From positions 4,289,001 to 4,353,000 of the forward strand of contig NZ_CP045369.1 of assembly GCF_009363535.1 (NCBI RefSeq): DNA of 64,000 nucleotides. The letters are read 5' to 3'. Source of the stretch: Microbulbifer sp. THAF38. GTDB taxonomy: Bacteria > Pseudomonadota > Gammaproteobacteria > Pseudomonadales > Cellvibrionaceae. Of this stretch, positions 44,072 through 53,218 are shown piece by piece. The translations under genes were made by a program, and so were the position numbers. Below the pieces are notes generated by a model, which had not been told where the DNA came from, ran no database searches, and worked only from the letters and a program-made list of their open reading frames with translations. Position 1 is the first letter of the stretch; each line of letters starts with the position of its first letter.

Positions 44072-44734
44072 TTACACGACCGTCGTCTCCACCTGCAACC
44101 AATCATCCTGAAGCTGCATCATCAGCTTGTCACCGTGATGCAACTCACCGACACCCGCCGGCGTACCAGTCAGTACCACATCGCCGGGCTCCAGAGTGAA
44201 GAAGCTGCTGATATAAGCCACCAGATCTAAAATTGGAGTGAGCATATGCTCAGTTTTGCCGCGCTGACGCAGCTCGCCGTTTAGCCATAGAGAGTAACTA
44301 AGCTTGTCCCAATCCGGCAGCCAGTCCAGTTTGACAAAAGGAGAGAGTGGACAGGAGTTATCGAAGCCCTTGGCCTTTTCCCAGGGGTGCCCGGCCTGCT
44401 TTAGCGTCGCTTGCAGATCGCGCAGGGTCAGGTCTAGTGAGAGTCCCAATCCAGCGATGGCGGGGGATACTTCCGTGGCATTGGCATTGCACAGTTTTTC
44501 ACCCATTAGCAGTGCCAGTTCGCCCTCAAAGTGACAGCTGCCCCGCCCTGTGGGCAGATGAATAGGCTCGGCCATCTCTACCGCCGCAGTGGCAGGCTTG
44601 ATAAACAGCAATGGCTCTTCCGGCACTGGGTTATTCAGTTCCGCGGCGTGGTCGGCGTAGTTACGCCCCACACAGATAATCTTGCCCAGCTTGTAAGGAA
44701 CTTCACTGCCACAAGTAAATTGGTGTTGGTACAT
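44072..44734 (-). CDS. Fumarylacetoacetate hydrolase (FAH) family protein
   Basis: 220 residues, the short single-domain type of which E. coli YcgM is an example. KIICVGRNYADHAAELNNPV, LFIKPATAAV, then GSCHFEGELALLMGE with the two metal-binding Glu, and DVVLTGTPAGVG near the C-terminus are family hallmarks. It binds Mg or Mn and hydrolyses or decarboxylates a beta-diketone/acylpyruvate in the cytoplasm; substrate not readable. It is divergent from serA (150 bp apart). Confidence 0.9.
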   Translation of the reverse strand: MYQHQFTCGSEVPYKLGKIICVGRNYADHAAELNNPVPEEPLLFIKPATAAVEMAEPIHLPTGRGSCHFEGELALLMGEKLCNANATEVSPAIAGLGLSLDLTLRDLQATLKQAGHPWEKAKGFDNSCPLSPFVKLDWLPDWDKLSYSLWLNGELRQRGKTEHMLTPILDLVAYISSFFTLEPGDVVLTGTPAGVGELHHGDKLMMQLQDDWLQVETTVV

Positions 44735-44789
44735 AAATAAATAAGATAGTTAGGATAGAAATTTCGAATAAAGCGATATAAGCAGCATG

Positions 44790-44798
44790 TGCTATGAT
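44790..44798 (+). promoter_or_regulatory. Extended -10 promoter for serA
   Basis: TGCTATGAT reads as an extended -10 element (TG-N-TATGAT), about 90 bases before the start codon. No good -35 stands at 17 bp, which extended -10 promoters can do without. Confidence 0.5.
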
Positions 44799-44886
44799 CG
44801 CGCCTTCGCCAGACTTCGGCACATCTATTAGAAGTGGCAAAGCACTTTTTACACCGCGTTATTCGCACTCAGTGAAGAGATAGTTT

Positions 44887-46134
44887 ATGGCTCCGCACAA
44901 TTCCGATCAAAAAAAGTCCCTGCAAAAAGACAAGATTCGCATCCTGCTGCTGGAAGGTGTACACCAGTCGGCGATCGACCTGCTGACCTCGCGTGGCTAC
45001 ACCAATGTGGAGTATTTGAAAACTTCACTGCCCGAAGACCAATTGATCGAAAAGATCGCGGATGCCCACTTTATCGGTATTCGTTCACGCACCCAGCTGA
45101 CCCGCAAGGTATTGGAAAATGCCACCAAACTGATTGCCGTCGGTTGTTTCTGTATTGGCACCAACCAGGTGGATCTGCAGGCGGCAACCGAGCTCGGTAT
45201 CGCTGTATTTAACGCGCCCTATTCCAACACCCGCAGTGTGGCAGAACTGATCATCGCCGAGACCATTTTTATGCTGCGCGGGATTCCCGAAAAGAATGCA
45301 GTGTGCCACCGCGGTGGCTGGCTCAAGTCTGCGGTTGGCTCCTTCGAGGCTCGCGGCAAGACCCTGGGCATTATCGGCTACGGCGCCATTGGTTCGCAGG
45401 TTTCGGTCATGGCGGAAGCCATCGGTATGCGGGTGAAATTTTACGATGTCATCACCAAGCTACCGCTGGGTAATGCCAGCCAGGTGGGCTCCCTGGAAGA
45501 GTTACTACGCGAGTCCGATGTGGTTTCCCTGCATGTACCCGAGCTGCCCTCTACCAAGATGATGATAGGAAAAGAGCAGATAACGCAGATGAAACCCGGG
45601 GCGATTCTGTTGAATGCCTCCCGCGGTACCGTGGTGGATATTGAGGCTTTGGCGGAGGCCCTCAATAGCAAGCACCTGGCCGGCGCCGCTATCGATGTGT
45701 TCCCAGTAGAGCCCCGCGGCAATGACGACGAGTTTGTCTCACCACTGCGCGGCATCGACAACGCCCTGCTTACTCCCCATGTGGGTGGCTCCACCATGGA
45801 GGCGCAGGAGAATATCGGCACCGAGGTAGCGGAAAAGCTGGCGCACTACTCCGATAACGGCACCACCACCAGCTCTGTGAACTTCCCCGAGGTGGCACTG
45901 CCAGGACATGCAGGTACCCACCGCCTGCTGCATATCCACAAAAACGTCCCTGGCGTTCTGAGCGCGATCAACCAGGTATTCTCAGAAAATGCCATCAACA
46001 TCTCCGCCCAGTACCTGCAGACTAACGAGACAGTGGGCTATGTGGTGATTGATGTGGATGCAGCCTACTCAGACCTGGCCCTGGAGAAGCTGAAGAATAT
46101 TCCCGGCACCCTACGCTGCCGTGTATTGTTCTAA
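44887..46134 (+). CDS. serA: D-3-phosphoglycerate dehydrogenase
   Basis: 415 residues, close to E. coli SerA (410). It has the substrate-domain opening KIRILLLEGVHQSAID, the NAD-binding GIIGYGAIGSQVSVMAEAIG, then LNASRGTVVDIEALAEAL and the catalytic His in LLTPHVGGSTMEAQENIG. A C-terminal ACT domain (about residues 345-415, HIHKNVPGVLSAINQVFS) is where serine inhibits the enzyme. It makes 3-phosphohydroxypyruvate, the first step of serine synthesis, in the cytoplasm. Monocistronic with its own promoter and terminator. Confidence 0.96.
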   Translation: MAPHNSDQKKSLQKDKIRILLLEGVHQSAIDLLTSRGYTNVEYLKTSLPEDQLIEKIADAHFIGIRSRTQLTRKVLENATKLIAVGCFCIGTNQVDLQAATELGIAVFNAPYSNTRSVAELIIAETIFMLRGIPEKNAVCHRGGWLKSAVGSFEARGKTLGIIGYGAIGSQVSVMAEAIGMRVKFYDVITKLPLGNASQVGSLEELLRESDVVSLHVPELPSTKMMIGKEQITQMKPGAILLNASRGTVVDIEALAEALNSKHLAGAAIDVFPVEPRGNDDEFVSPLRGIDNALLTPHVGGSTMEAQENIGTEVAEKLAHYSDNGTTTSSVNFPEVALPGHAGTHRLLHIHKNVPGVLSAINQVFSENAINISAQYLQTNETVGYVVIDVDAAYSDLALEKLKNIPGTLRCRVLF

Positions 46135-46153
46135 TACGTTTTAAAGCCCCTTT

Positions 46154-46188
46154 GGACGGGTGTGCAGTCCCTCTGCCGCCCGTCTTTT
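46154..46188 (+). terminator. Rho-independent terminator of serA
   Basis: GACGGG and CCCGTC pair across an 18-base loop and are followed by TTTTAG. About 20-55 bases past the serA stop. The long loop makes it a modest terminator. Confidence 0.6.
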
Positions 46189-46343
46189 AGCGCCTTCGGC
46201 TGGTCGATAAAAGGATTGATCCACCCTGGCGCTCACTTCTACAATAGCAACTCCTATTCTATCTCTGTTGGCTCAGTGCCACACGCAACCCCTCGCGTGC
46301 CCTGGCCCAAGCCGACATCATATTTTTCATAGCAGGTGTCCCC

Positions 46344-47252
46344 TTGCGTACTAACGATACCGCCACCACCGGTCTGCTCGCTGGCGTTGCCGCCTTCCTG
46401 ATTTGGGGGCTGGCTCCGCTCTACTTCAACCAGCTGCAGGGCATCCCCGCGGCGGAAATCCTCGCCCACCGCAGTATCTGGTCGCTGGCTCTGGCACTGC
46501 TGATTATGCTGCTATTGGGCAAGCTGCCCACTCTCAAGGCCACGCTGCGCGATGGTAAAAAAGTGCGCACCCTCGCCCTCACCACTGCACTGATCGGTGG
46601 TAACTGGCTGGTCTTTATCTGGGCTATCAACAACGGTCACCTGTTGGAGAGCAGCCTCGGTTACTACATCAACCCACTGCTCAATATTGTGCTCGGCGTT
46701 TTGTTCCTTGGGGAAAAACTGCGCCGGCTGCAATGGCTAGCGGTCGCACTTGCTGCCATGGGAATCATTCATGAACTTTGGCAGTTTGGGCGGGTGCCGG
46801 TAATTGCTCTATTCCTGGCGGGATCTTTCGCGCTCTATGGGCTTGCGCGCAAACGCGCCCCGGTAGAGAGCCTCACCGGCCTCGCCGTGGAAACCCTATT
46901 TATGATGCCGGTGGCATTGATCTACCTGTTCATGAGCACAAGTCCCACAAGTAATCTGCTACACAACAACTGGGAGTTGAACAGCCTGCTGCTTTTAGCC
47001 GGTCCTATTACCCTGGTGCCACTGCTGCTATTTACCATCGCCGCACGAAGGCTCAATTTATCTACCCTCGGCTTCCTGCAATATATCGGGCCCTCGCTGA
47101 TGCTGGTGGTTGCCACACAGGTATTCGGAGAGCCATTCAGCGAAGGCAAACTCACCACCTTTATGTTTGTATGGGTGGGCCTAGCGCTCTACTCCATTGA
47201 TGCCCTGGCGCAAAGGCGCAAACTCCATTTACAGGGCAAGGCCACACTCTAG
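46344..47252 (+). CDS. rarD: RarD/EamA-type permease
   Basis: 302 residues with ten hydrophobic segments. GLLAGVAAFLIWGLAPLYFN, EILAHRSIWSLALALL, LIGGNWLVFIWAINNGHLLE, SLGYYINPLLNIVLGVLFLG are all RarD hallmarks. The start is TTG with AGGTG upstream. By family it is an inner-membrane transporter of the drug/metabolite superfamily with unknown physiological substrate (chloramphenicol sensitivity is the known phenotype). It precedes the LytS-type kinase by 75 bp on the same strand. Confidence 0.92.
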   Translation: MRTNDTATTGLLAGVAAFLIWGLAPLYFNQLQGIPAAEILAHRSIWSLALALLIMLLLGKLPTLKATLRDGKKVRTLALTTALIGGNWLVFIWAINNGHLLESSLGYYINPLLNIVLGVLFLGEKLRRLQWLAVALAAMGIIHELWQFGRVPVIALFLAGSFALYGLARKRAPVESLTGLAVETLFMMPVALIYLFMSTSPTSNLLHNNWELNSLLLLAGPITLVPLLLFTIAARRLNLSTLGFLQYIGPSLMLVVATQVFGEPFSEGKLTTFMFVWVGLALYSIDALAQRRKLHLQGKATL

Positions 47253-47326
47253 GAAATAGGTTCCTCTAAGCTTCATATGCCCAAGTGTGTGAAAATGGCG
47301 GCTACCGAGAAGGATTAAATACCGTC

Positions 47327-48403
47327 ATGCACCAGAGCTCTCAACGTTCAATTGACCTGCTGCCGCTACCCAGCCGGCAGCAGGTACTCACTGTACTGTT
47401 CGCTACACTGGTGTGGACCCTGCTGCTAGGGCTCTACTGGAAAGGCTCTTATCCAGAGCTGCTCGTTCGCACCTGCAGCTCGGCATCGGCTGCGCTGTTG
47501 TTTTACTGCCTGTTGGAACATTGGCCAAAGAAATTACCGCAATCATTACCTCGCTGGGTCCTTCAGGTTGGTGGCGTAGCTCTATCCATCCCCATGGCCT
47601 TACTGATGGTCTATGTGGGCACTACAAAAGAAGGTGAGCCCTCCTTTTGGCAAAACCACGACCAGCACCTAGGGTTTCTTGCCATTATGGTAAGCGGCAT
47701 ACTGTTTGCCCCCTGGATCGCCATGTCCGCCCTGTTGCGCCAGCGGGATGAAATAGTACGTGAGCAGGCCAGGCAATTTGAACGTGAACGGGGTGCCCTG
47801 GAGCGGCAGGCACTCGATAGTCGTTTGCGATTGTTACAGTCCCAGGTAACGCCGCACTTTCTTTTTAATACACTCGCCAATGTGCGCGAGCTGGTGGATT
47901 CCGCCTCTCCGCAGGCACCAGTATTGCTCGACAGTCTGATCACCTACTTACGAGCGAGCATTCCACAGCTGGATTCAGCCCAAAGTACTCTTGGTCAAGA
48001 GTTGTCCCTGGTAGAAGCTTACCTAGCTCTGATGCAAATGCGCATGCCTGATCGCCTGCAGTTTTCCATAGATGCCGATGAAAAGGTTCACTCACTACCC
48101 TGCCCCCCCTTGGCATTATTGACACTTATTGAAAATGCCGTGCGCCACGGCATAGACCCCAGTGAAATAGGTGGAGAAATAAAAGTCTGTGTACTCCTAC
48201 ACAAAGGTATATGCCGGGTACAAGTTCAAGATACCGGCGTTGGTTTACAGGGGTTAACCAGCGGGATGGGAACAGGTCTTTCAACATTGCGAGAACGTTT
48301 ACGCCTTACTTTTGGAGAAGCAGCTTCGCTGGAGGTGTCTGCCCAACAACCTCACGGGCTACTCGCAGAAATTCTCTACCCTATCCCCGAGGAGCAGCGA
48401 TGA
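47327..48403 (+). CDS. LytS/AlgZ-type membrane sensor histidine kinase
   Basis: 358 residues from the ATG at 47327 (AAGGA about 12 bases before); a GTG 14 codons earlier is possible. Four hydrophobic segments fill about residues 17-140. The kinase core is the His_kinase (PF06580) type: LQSQVTPHFLFNTLANVREL with the phospho-accepting His about 177, then the ATPase part with TLIENAVRHGI, VQDTGVGL and TGLSTLRERL. It phosphorylates the LytTR regulator encoded by the next gene. The stimulus is unknown; no extracellular domain of size is present. Confidence 0.92.
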   Translation: MHQSSQRSIDLLPLPSRQQVLTVLFATLVWTLLLGLYWKGSYPELLVRTCSSASAALLFYCLLEHWPKKLPQSLPRWVLQVGGVALSIPMALLMVYVGTTKEGEPSFWQNHDQHLGFLAIMVSGILFAPWIAMSALLRQRDEIVREQARQFERERGALERQALDSRLRLLQSQVTPHFLFNTLANVRELVDSASPQAPVLLDSLITYLRASIPQLDSAQSTLGQELSLVEAYLALMQMRMPDRLQFSIDADEKVHSLPCPPLALLTLIENAVRHGIDPSEIGGEIKVCVLLHKGICRVQVQDTGVGLQGLTSGMGTGLSTLRERLRLTFGEAASLEVSAQQPHGLLAEILYPIPEEQR

Positions 48404-49182
48404 TACTGTGCACTGTTACTGCCCTGGTCGCCGATGACGAGCCTCTGCTGCGTCAGGCCCTTATTCGTAAACTTGCCGCTCATTGGCCTGAATTGGAAGT
48501 TGTAGCAGAGGCACGCAATGGCCGAGAAGCCATAGAGCTGTTTGAACTCCACCAGCCGGATATTTGCTTTCTCGATATCCAGATGCCCGGTATTACCGGT
48601 ATTGAAGCCGCACAAGAGATAGGTCGCCGCGCTCATTTGATCTTTATTACCGCCTACGATCAATATGCCGTGAAAGCCTTCCAGCAAGGGGCCCTGGATT
48701 ATCTGGTTAAGCCAGTAGAAAATGAACGGCTAGCCGATACCGTGTCTCGCCTGCAAGAACGTTTGCAAATGGAAAAACCCATAAGCAATACACAGATCTC
48801 TCTGGAACAACTAGCCGAACAACTTAGCAAACCGCATGTAAAATCTCACTTACGCTGGATTAAAGCCTCGGTTGGAAACACACTGCGTTTGATCTCAGTG
48901 GATGATATCCACTATTTACGATCCGATGAAAAATATACTCTGATAGCATGGAGTGAAAGGGGAGAGAAGATTTCTGAAGTACTAATTAGAGCTCCCTTGA
49001 AAGATCTTATTGACCAGCTGGATCCACAACTCTTCACACAAGTACATCGCTCAGTGGTAGTAAATTTAAATGCCATACAGTATGTAATTCGCGACGGAGA
49101 CACTGCGCAAATTCATCTGAAGACCTGCAAAGAAGTCCTTCCTGTCAGCCGGCGATATATACACCTGTTTAAACAGATGTAA
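48400..49182 (+). CDS. LytTR-family response regulator
   Basis: 260 residues from the ATG at 48400; the frame is open far upstream, but this start overlaps the kinase stop by ATGA and gives the correct receiver opening (VTALVADDEPLLRQAL). The receiver domain has the phospho-acceptor Asp about 59 (CFLDIQMPGITG) and switch residues FITAYDQYAVKAF and KPVENERL. The C-terminal LytTR DNA-binding domain runs from about residue 160 (LISVDDIHYLRSDEKYTLIA to VVVNLNAIQYV). It binds direct repeats upstream of its targets, not identified here. Confidence 0.94.
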   Translation: MILCTVTALVADDEPLLRQALIRKLAAHWPELEVVAEARNGREAIELFELHQPDICFLDIQMPGITGIEAAQEIGRRAHLIFITAYDQYAVKAFQQGALDYLVKPVENERLADTVSRLQERLQMEKPISNTQISLEQLAEQLSKPHVKSHLRWIKASVGNTLRLISVDDIHYLRSDEKYTLIAWSERGEKISEVLIRAPLKDLIDQLDPQLFTQVHRSVVVNLNAIQYVIRDGDTAQIHLKTCKEVLPVSRRYIHLFKQM

Positions 49183-49440
49183 TTAAGAAAGCATAAGAAC
49201 CCCCACTGCCCTCTAATAAACATTTCTCTACTGCAAATACAGCATTCTTAGAGTTAACTCCAGAAAACAGCGCCTATTAAATAAGTCCAGGCCACATCAT
49301 CGCCTCTAGTAATTTCCTATGCATCTTTGTCCATTTAAGAGTTATAAAGCGACTTAAATATTGATACGAAAAGACCTGATGGAAGTTTTACAAATCCGGG
49401 CTTACTCTTGGACTAATCAAAATCCACAGGCTGGCTAAAA

Positions 49441-50400
49441 ATGCCAAAATTACTCATAGAAGCTTTCTTTACTACTCTCGCCCTATTAATCCTCTCGAAT
49501 CATCTGGGGGCAGAGCAACCTGAATCTCTTCGACATTACCCCCCCTATGTGGAAGATGATGGCAAGATGCATATCTATTTTTGTGGCACCGGAACTCCCG
49601 ATCCGGCCTATCAATGGTTGCGACACCCCGCCTGTGTAGCAATACGCAGTAGTGGAAAGCTTTTCCTTGTAGATGCGGGCGAAGGTGCGACAGCGCGCAT
49701 CGGACAACTGGATCTTAACTTGGCACAAGTAGATCCCATATTTATTACTCACTGGCACTCCGATCACTTTGGTGGCTTGGCAATGGTGATCAATGAGTCC
49801 TGGTTTGTAGGCGCTAATAAGCCGATTAACGTCTATGGGCCCTATGGCATTTTTAATATTATGGAAGGAATAAAAAAGAGTTTTGAGCCTGATATTCTCT
49901 ATAGATCTGCCAATAGACAGGGAATTCTCGATCCCGTTTTAGCTGTTGCCACTCCACATCTTATCAATATTGCTGGTGAACAGCCGGAAGTCATCCAGAA
50001 AGTCTGGAATCATGGAGACACAACAGTCTCTGTCTTCGCTGTGAATCATGAACCCGTATTTCCAGCATTTGGTTATGAAATACGCTTTAGCCCCTGTAAA
50101 GTTATTATCACCGGAGATACTCATGTATTCGATGGTTTGGAAAGTATTGAACGCGACGCCGACCTATTAATTTCTGAAGCTCTCAGCTATGCCCAATACA
50201 TTAGTAAGCTCAAACAAACCGGAAATAATCGTAGAGCACGACTTCGTTATGAGAAAGCAAATCAAATCATTCACTATCACTCCAACACGTTGGATATTGC
50301 CAAAATGGCAACTAAAGCGGGAGTAAAATCTGTTGCCCTGACTCACCTTATCCCTCCCCCGGTAACGGAAGCCGATAAAAGGGATTTGTTGCCGGTATGA
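49441..50400 (+). CDS. Exported metallo-beta-lactamase-fold hydrolase (RNase Z/arylsulfatase-like), 3' end frameshifted
   Basis: 319 residues with a signal peptide (about 1-24). The MBL motif FITHWHSDHFGG (H104, H106, D108, H109) is intact, and ITGDTHV and VALTHLIPPP supply the remaining metal ligands. The frame ends in DLLPV-stop. One base more near 50377-50383 (A4 or G3 run) would continue as GFVAGMSQYYSGPIRVMDD, which is how the family normally ends (VxGMxxxYxGPIxxxxD). So the natural C-terminus lies in the next small frame. The active site is not affected; a truncated enzyme may still fold. Predicted periplasmic. Confidence 0.8.
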   Translation: MPKLLIEAFFTTLALLILSNHLGAEQPESLRHYPPYVEDDGKMHIYFCGTGTPDPAYQWLRHPACVAIRSSGKLFLVDAGEGATARIGQLDLNLAQVDPIFITHWHSDHFGGLAMVINESWFVGANKPINVYGPYGIFNIMEGIKKSFEPDILYRSANRQGILDPVLAVATPHLINIAGEQPEVIQKVWNHGDTTVSVFAVNHEPVFPAFGYEIRFSPCKVIITGDTHVFDGLESIERDADLLISEALSYAQYISKLKQTGNNRRARLRYEKANQIIHYHSNTLDIAKMATKAGVKSVALTHLIPPPVTEADKRDLLPV

Positions 50401-50654
50401 GTCAATACTATTCAGGCCCCATAAGGGTGATGGATGACCTGAATGAAATAGTCCTTTCCGATGGTGGGCGCGGACAATGCAAAGTTGAATACCCAACCAA
50501 TCCAACCCCAATAGTACCTCTCCAAAAGTCATCTTCAGATCACAAGAAAAATTCAAGTAGAAACACTGCACCAGAGAATAGAGTTCAAAAAAAGAAGAAG
50601 AATAACGACTTAACAGATAAGAGAAAAAAAGAAAAAGATAGTGCAGAAAAGTAG
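50384..50654 (+). pseudogene. Displaced C-terminal end of the MBL-fold gene with Lys-rich tail
   Basis: The frame reads FVAGMSQYYSGPIRVMDDLN, then NEIVLSDGGRG, matching the expected end of the upstream hydrolase, followed by a 50-residue Lys/Asn/Ser-rich tail (RVQKKKKNNDLTDKRKKEK). An ATG at 50397 overlaps the upstream stop as ATGA and could start an 85-residue protein by coupling, so a split but expressed pair cannot be excluded. The Lys-rich tail is longer than is normal for the family. Confidence 0.6.
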
Positions 50655-50682
50655 CCGTTTTTTGAAAGCCTCATTTAATGAC

Positions 50683-50713
50683 TGCCCAATGCAAAAGAAT
50701 CATGCATTGGGCA
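50683..50713. terminator. 11-bp inverted repeat between convergent genes
   Basis: TGCCCAATGCA and TGCATTGGGCA enclose nine bases. It lies between the MBL-fold gene (plus) and the VOC gene (minus), so it probably ends both transcripts. No T-tract of note. Confidence 0.6.
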
Positions 50714-50739
50714 GACATATATTAATTTCAGGGGCGATG

Positions 50740-51120
50740 TTAGCCAACTCGGTGTAGAGCGCAGAGCTTATTGCCATCGGGATCACGCAAATAGGCAATA
50801 TACAATTTTCCAGCAACACCCTCACGTATTCCCGGAGGGTCTTCACAAGCAACTCCGCCGCTGGCAAGGCCTGCCTGATGCCATGCATCAGCTTCCTCAG
50901 TACTCTTCGCACTAAAACCAATGGTGCCGCCATTGGCATGAGTAGCCTCTTTCCCATCTATAGGCTTAGAAATTGCAAAGACACCTGTTTTGGTGAAGTA
51001 AAAGCAACGGCCCTTCTCATCAATAACACCAGGCTCATAGCCTAGGGCGCCTAAAACAGCATCATAAAATGCTTTAGACCGATGTATATCATTAGCACCA
51101 ACCATAATATGGCTAAACAT
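50740..51120 (-). CDS. VOC family protein
   Basis: 126 residues from the ATG at 51120, which follows AGGAGG at good distance (an upstream in-frame start at 51150 has none). HIMVGANDIHRSKAFYDAVLG at the start and AYLRDPDGNKLCALHR at the end frame a VOC fold with metal-side His and the acidic position altered. KGRCFYFTKTGVFAI and NGGTIGFSAKSTEEADAWHQ are typical of small lyase/dioxygenase-like members. Substrate unknown, cytoplasmic, monocistronic. Confidence 0.85.
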   Translation of the reverse strand: MFSHIMVGANDIHRSKAFYDAVLGALGYEPGVIDEKGRCFYFTKTGVFAISKPIDGKEATHANGGTIGFSAKSTEEADAWHQAGLASGGVACEDPPGIREGVAGKLYIAYLRDPDGNKLCALHRVG

Positions 51121-51528
51121 TACTTCCTCCTGCTCAATAGTAAATGACAAAGCAACCAGTCAATACATCTTCACACCGGATCGCCTAAGTAGCAATAACA
51201 GAATCTCTTGTTCCCTACCTTCTACGGTATGGCCAACACCTAACTTGACTGGATTTTGACCAACACTTTATCCCAGCATACCGCCATTCATCCCTCCCAT
51301 TAAGCGTCTCATCAATTTCTAGATAGAAACAGTTATAAGGCGGAAATAAACTCTTATACATAAGAAGCCACAGAGGATAAATAATAGTCAACCATCAAAA
51401 TATGATTTTCACATTGTAAATTAAATGACCAAAACTAATATCAGCTGCTATAAGCCAACTGAAATTATGCAAAGATCACATCGTAATAGTCTATGTATGG
51501 AACTCAAATAATTTCTTAGGAGCATAAA
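51121..51528. other. Intergenic, no gene seen
   Basis: AT-rich sequence between the VOC gene (minus) and the DUF4386 gene (plus). Holds both promoters; the next gene has TTAGGAGC before its ATG. No repeat or hairpin noted. Confidence 0.4.
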
Positions 51529-52242
51529 ATGACCCAAAGAGAGTATGCCAGACTTTCTGGACTTGTATACTTATTAGCTGTTCTAACTGGCATGTTTGCT
51601 CTAATGTATGTTCCTTCTCAAATTCCGATAGTATGGGAGAACGCACCAGTAACAGTTAGCAATATCCTGAAGCAGGAATTCTTATGTAGACTAGGAATTT
51701 TGAGCGAGATACTTTGCTATATATTCTTTTTAATATTGCCAATAATTTTATATCGTCTACTGGAACCAGAAAATAGAAACATTGCCTTAATAATGGCTGT
51801 ACTGGCCATAAGCAGTGTTCCATTTTCCCTCTTCAATGTTCTCAACAAAATTGACGCGCTCACTCTATTGAGCGGAGCACAATATCTCAACGCCTTCGTA
51901 CAAGAACAAATATATGCACAAGTATTGCTACTCTTAAAATCATACAGCAATGGAATTCAAGTCATCCAAATACTTTGGGGCCTCTGGCTATTTCCTTTTG
52001 GATACCTGGTTTATAAATCAAATTTACTACCGAAAGTATTTGGCCTGCTATTAATGACTGGTTGCTTTGGTTATTTAATAAAATTCTTTGGAAGCCTACT
52101 TTTCCCTGAAACTGAAATTCCAGGATTTGTAAGGATTCCTGCATCTCTAGGTGAAATTGGAACCTGCCTATGGCTTTTACTCATGGGAGTTAGAGCGCAA
52201 GAAATAGAAACCAACTCAAACAAAGAAATAGTCGAACATTAA
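51529..52242 (+). CDS. DUF4386 family membrane protein
   Basis: 237 residues with six hydrophobic segments and AGGAGC before the ATG. YARLSGLVYLLAVLTGMFAL at the start, FLCRLGILSEILCYIFFLIL in the second helix pair, and LWLFPFGYLVYKSNLLPKVF match DUF4386, a family of inner-membrane proteins of unknown role. It is followed after 14 bp by another membrane gene, probably in one operon. AT-rich compared with the housekeeping genes nearby. Confidence 0.85.
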   Translation: MTQREYARLSGLVYLLAVLTGMFALMYVPSQIPIVWENAPVTVSNILKQEFLCRLGILSEILCYIFFLILPIILYRLLEPENRNIALIMAVLAISSVPFSLFNVLNKIDALTLLSGAQYLNAFVQEQIYAQVLLLLKSYSNGIQVIQILWGLWLFPFGYLVYKSNLLPKVFGLLLMTGCFGYLIKFFGSLLFPETEIPGFVRIPASLGEIGTCLWLLLMGVRAQEIETNSNKEIVEH

Positions 52243-52256
52243 GTCTAGGAAATATC

Positions 52257-52706
52257 ATGAGCAACAAAAAAGAAACAAGAAAAATAACAGACAGGTTAGC
52301 TGACCCTTATGTCAATGTGAAAATTAAAATATCTGCATTGTGGGCTTCAGTAGTGTTTTGTTACATATACGGTGACTTCTTTGGGTTATTCAGGACAGGA
52401 AAAATTGAGAGAATTATAGATGGCTACGGTCCATTCGGTACGGTTACGCAAGGCTCACTACTGTCAGTGGCGATAATAACATCAATTCCATGTGTCATGG
52501 TTGCACTATCTTTAATGTTAAAACCGAATATTTCCCGATGGCTTAATATAATTGTTGCCACAATATTCATTATATTCTTAGGTGCCACAATGCTCATATC
52601 ATCATGGTATTTCTATTTTTATCTGGGCTTTATTGAAATACTCCTAAAGCTAATGATTATTTGGCTGGCATGGCAGTGGCCTCTAGAAGACCATAAAGAC
52701 ACATAG
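52257..52706 (+). CDS. Small four-TM membrane protein (DUF6326-like)
   Basis: 149 residues, four hydrophobic segments. KIKISALWASVVFCYIYGDF, FFGLFRTGKIERI, and LMIIWLAWQWPLE resemble DUF6326, recalled from memory. Starts 14 bp after the DUF4386 gene, so likely co-transcribed. Inner membrane, function unknown. Confidence 0.75.
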   Translation: MSNKKETRKITDRLADPYVNVKIKISALWASVVFCYIYGDFFGLFRTGKIERIIDGYGPFGTVTQGSLLSVAIITSIPCVMVALSLMLKPNISRWLNIIVATIFIIFLGATMLISSWYFYFYLGFIEILLKLMIIWLAWQWPLEDHKDT

Positions 52707-53218
52707 AAAACATTAAAGAGCGCAGCAACAATAAAACCCCGCACTCACATACGATCATTTACCATATAATTTTAGTGTGAGTGCAACACAATAAATATAA
52801 ACCCACCCAAACCTAACGCATAAACATTTCTATGATAAAGATGCAAACCCCGCCCGAACATTTATATTTTCTTCATGCCCCCCTAAAACCTGCTAAGGAA
52901 TTTTAGCCAAAACTAATTTGAAATATTCTCCATATTTCCACCATGATTAAGTACTTTACCTATCGCAAACATAGTTACTTTTACTCGGAAGTTGTAAACC
53001 CCACCAACATCATATTCCACTACGAATATTTTGGAACTTATCAAATTTGGTAATATGGCCCAGAGAAACTCGATTTTTATAAATTAATGCTGGTCATTGT
53101 GACTACTAGCTAAATCAAAAGAGCTATCCAAACCACTATAAAGCCTCTTTATTCATAGTGTGAGAAGACCAGTGGAAAATCTGCATAAATAAAATGGAGA
53201 ATAAGAGGCTCACATAGC
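52707..53218. other. Intergenic between convergent genes, no gene seen
   Basis: AT-rich. A nine-base inverted repeat (GCACTCACA at 52741-52749 and TGTGAGTGC at 52776-52784) with a 26-base loop may be the end of the upstream transcript. No coding frame of note. Confidence 0.45.
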
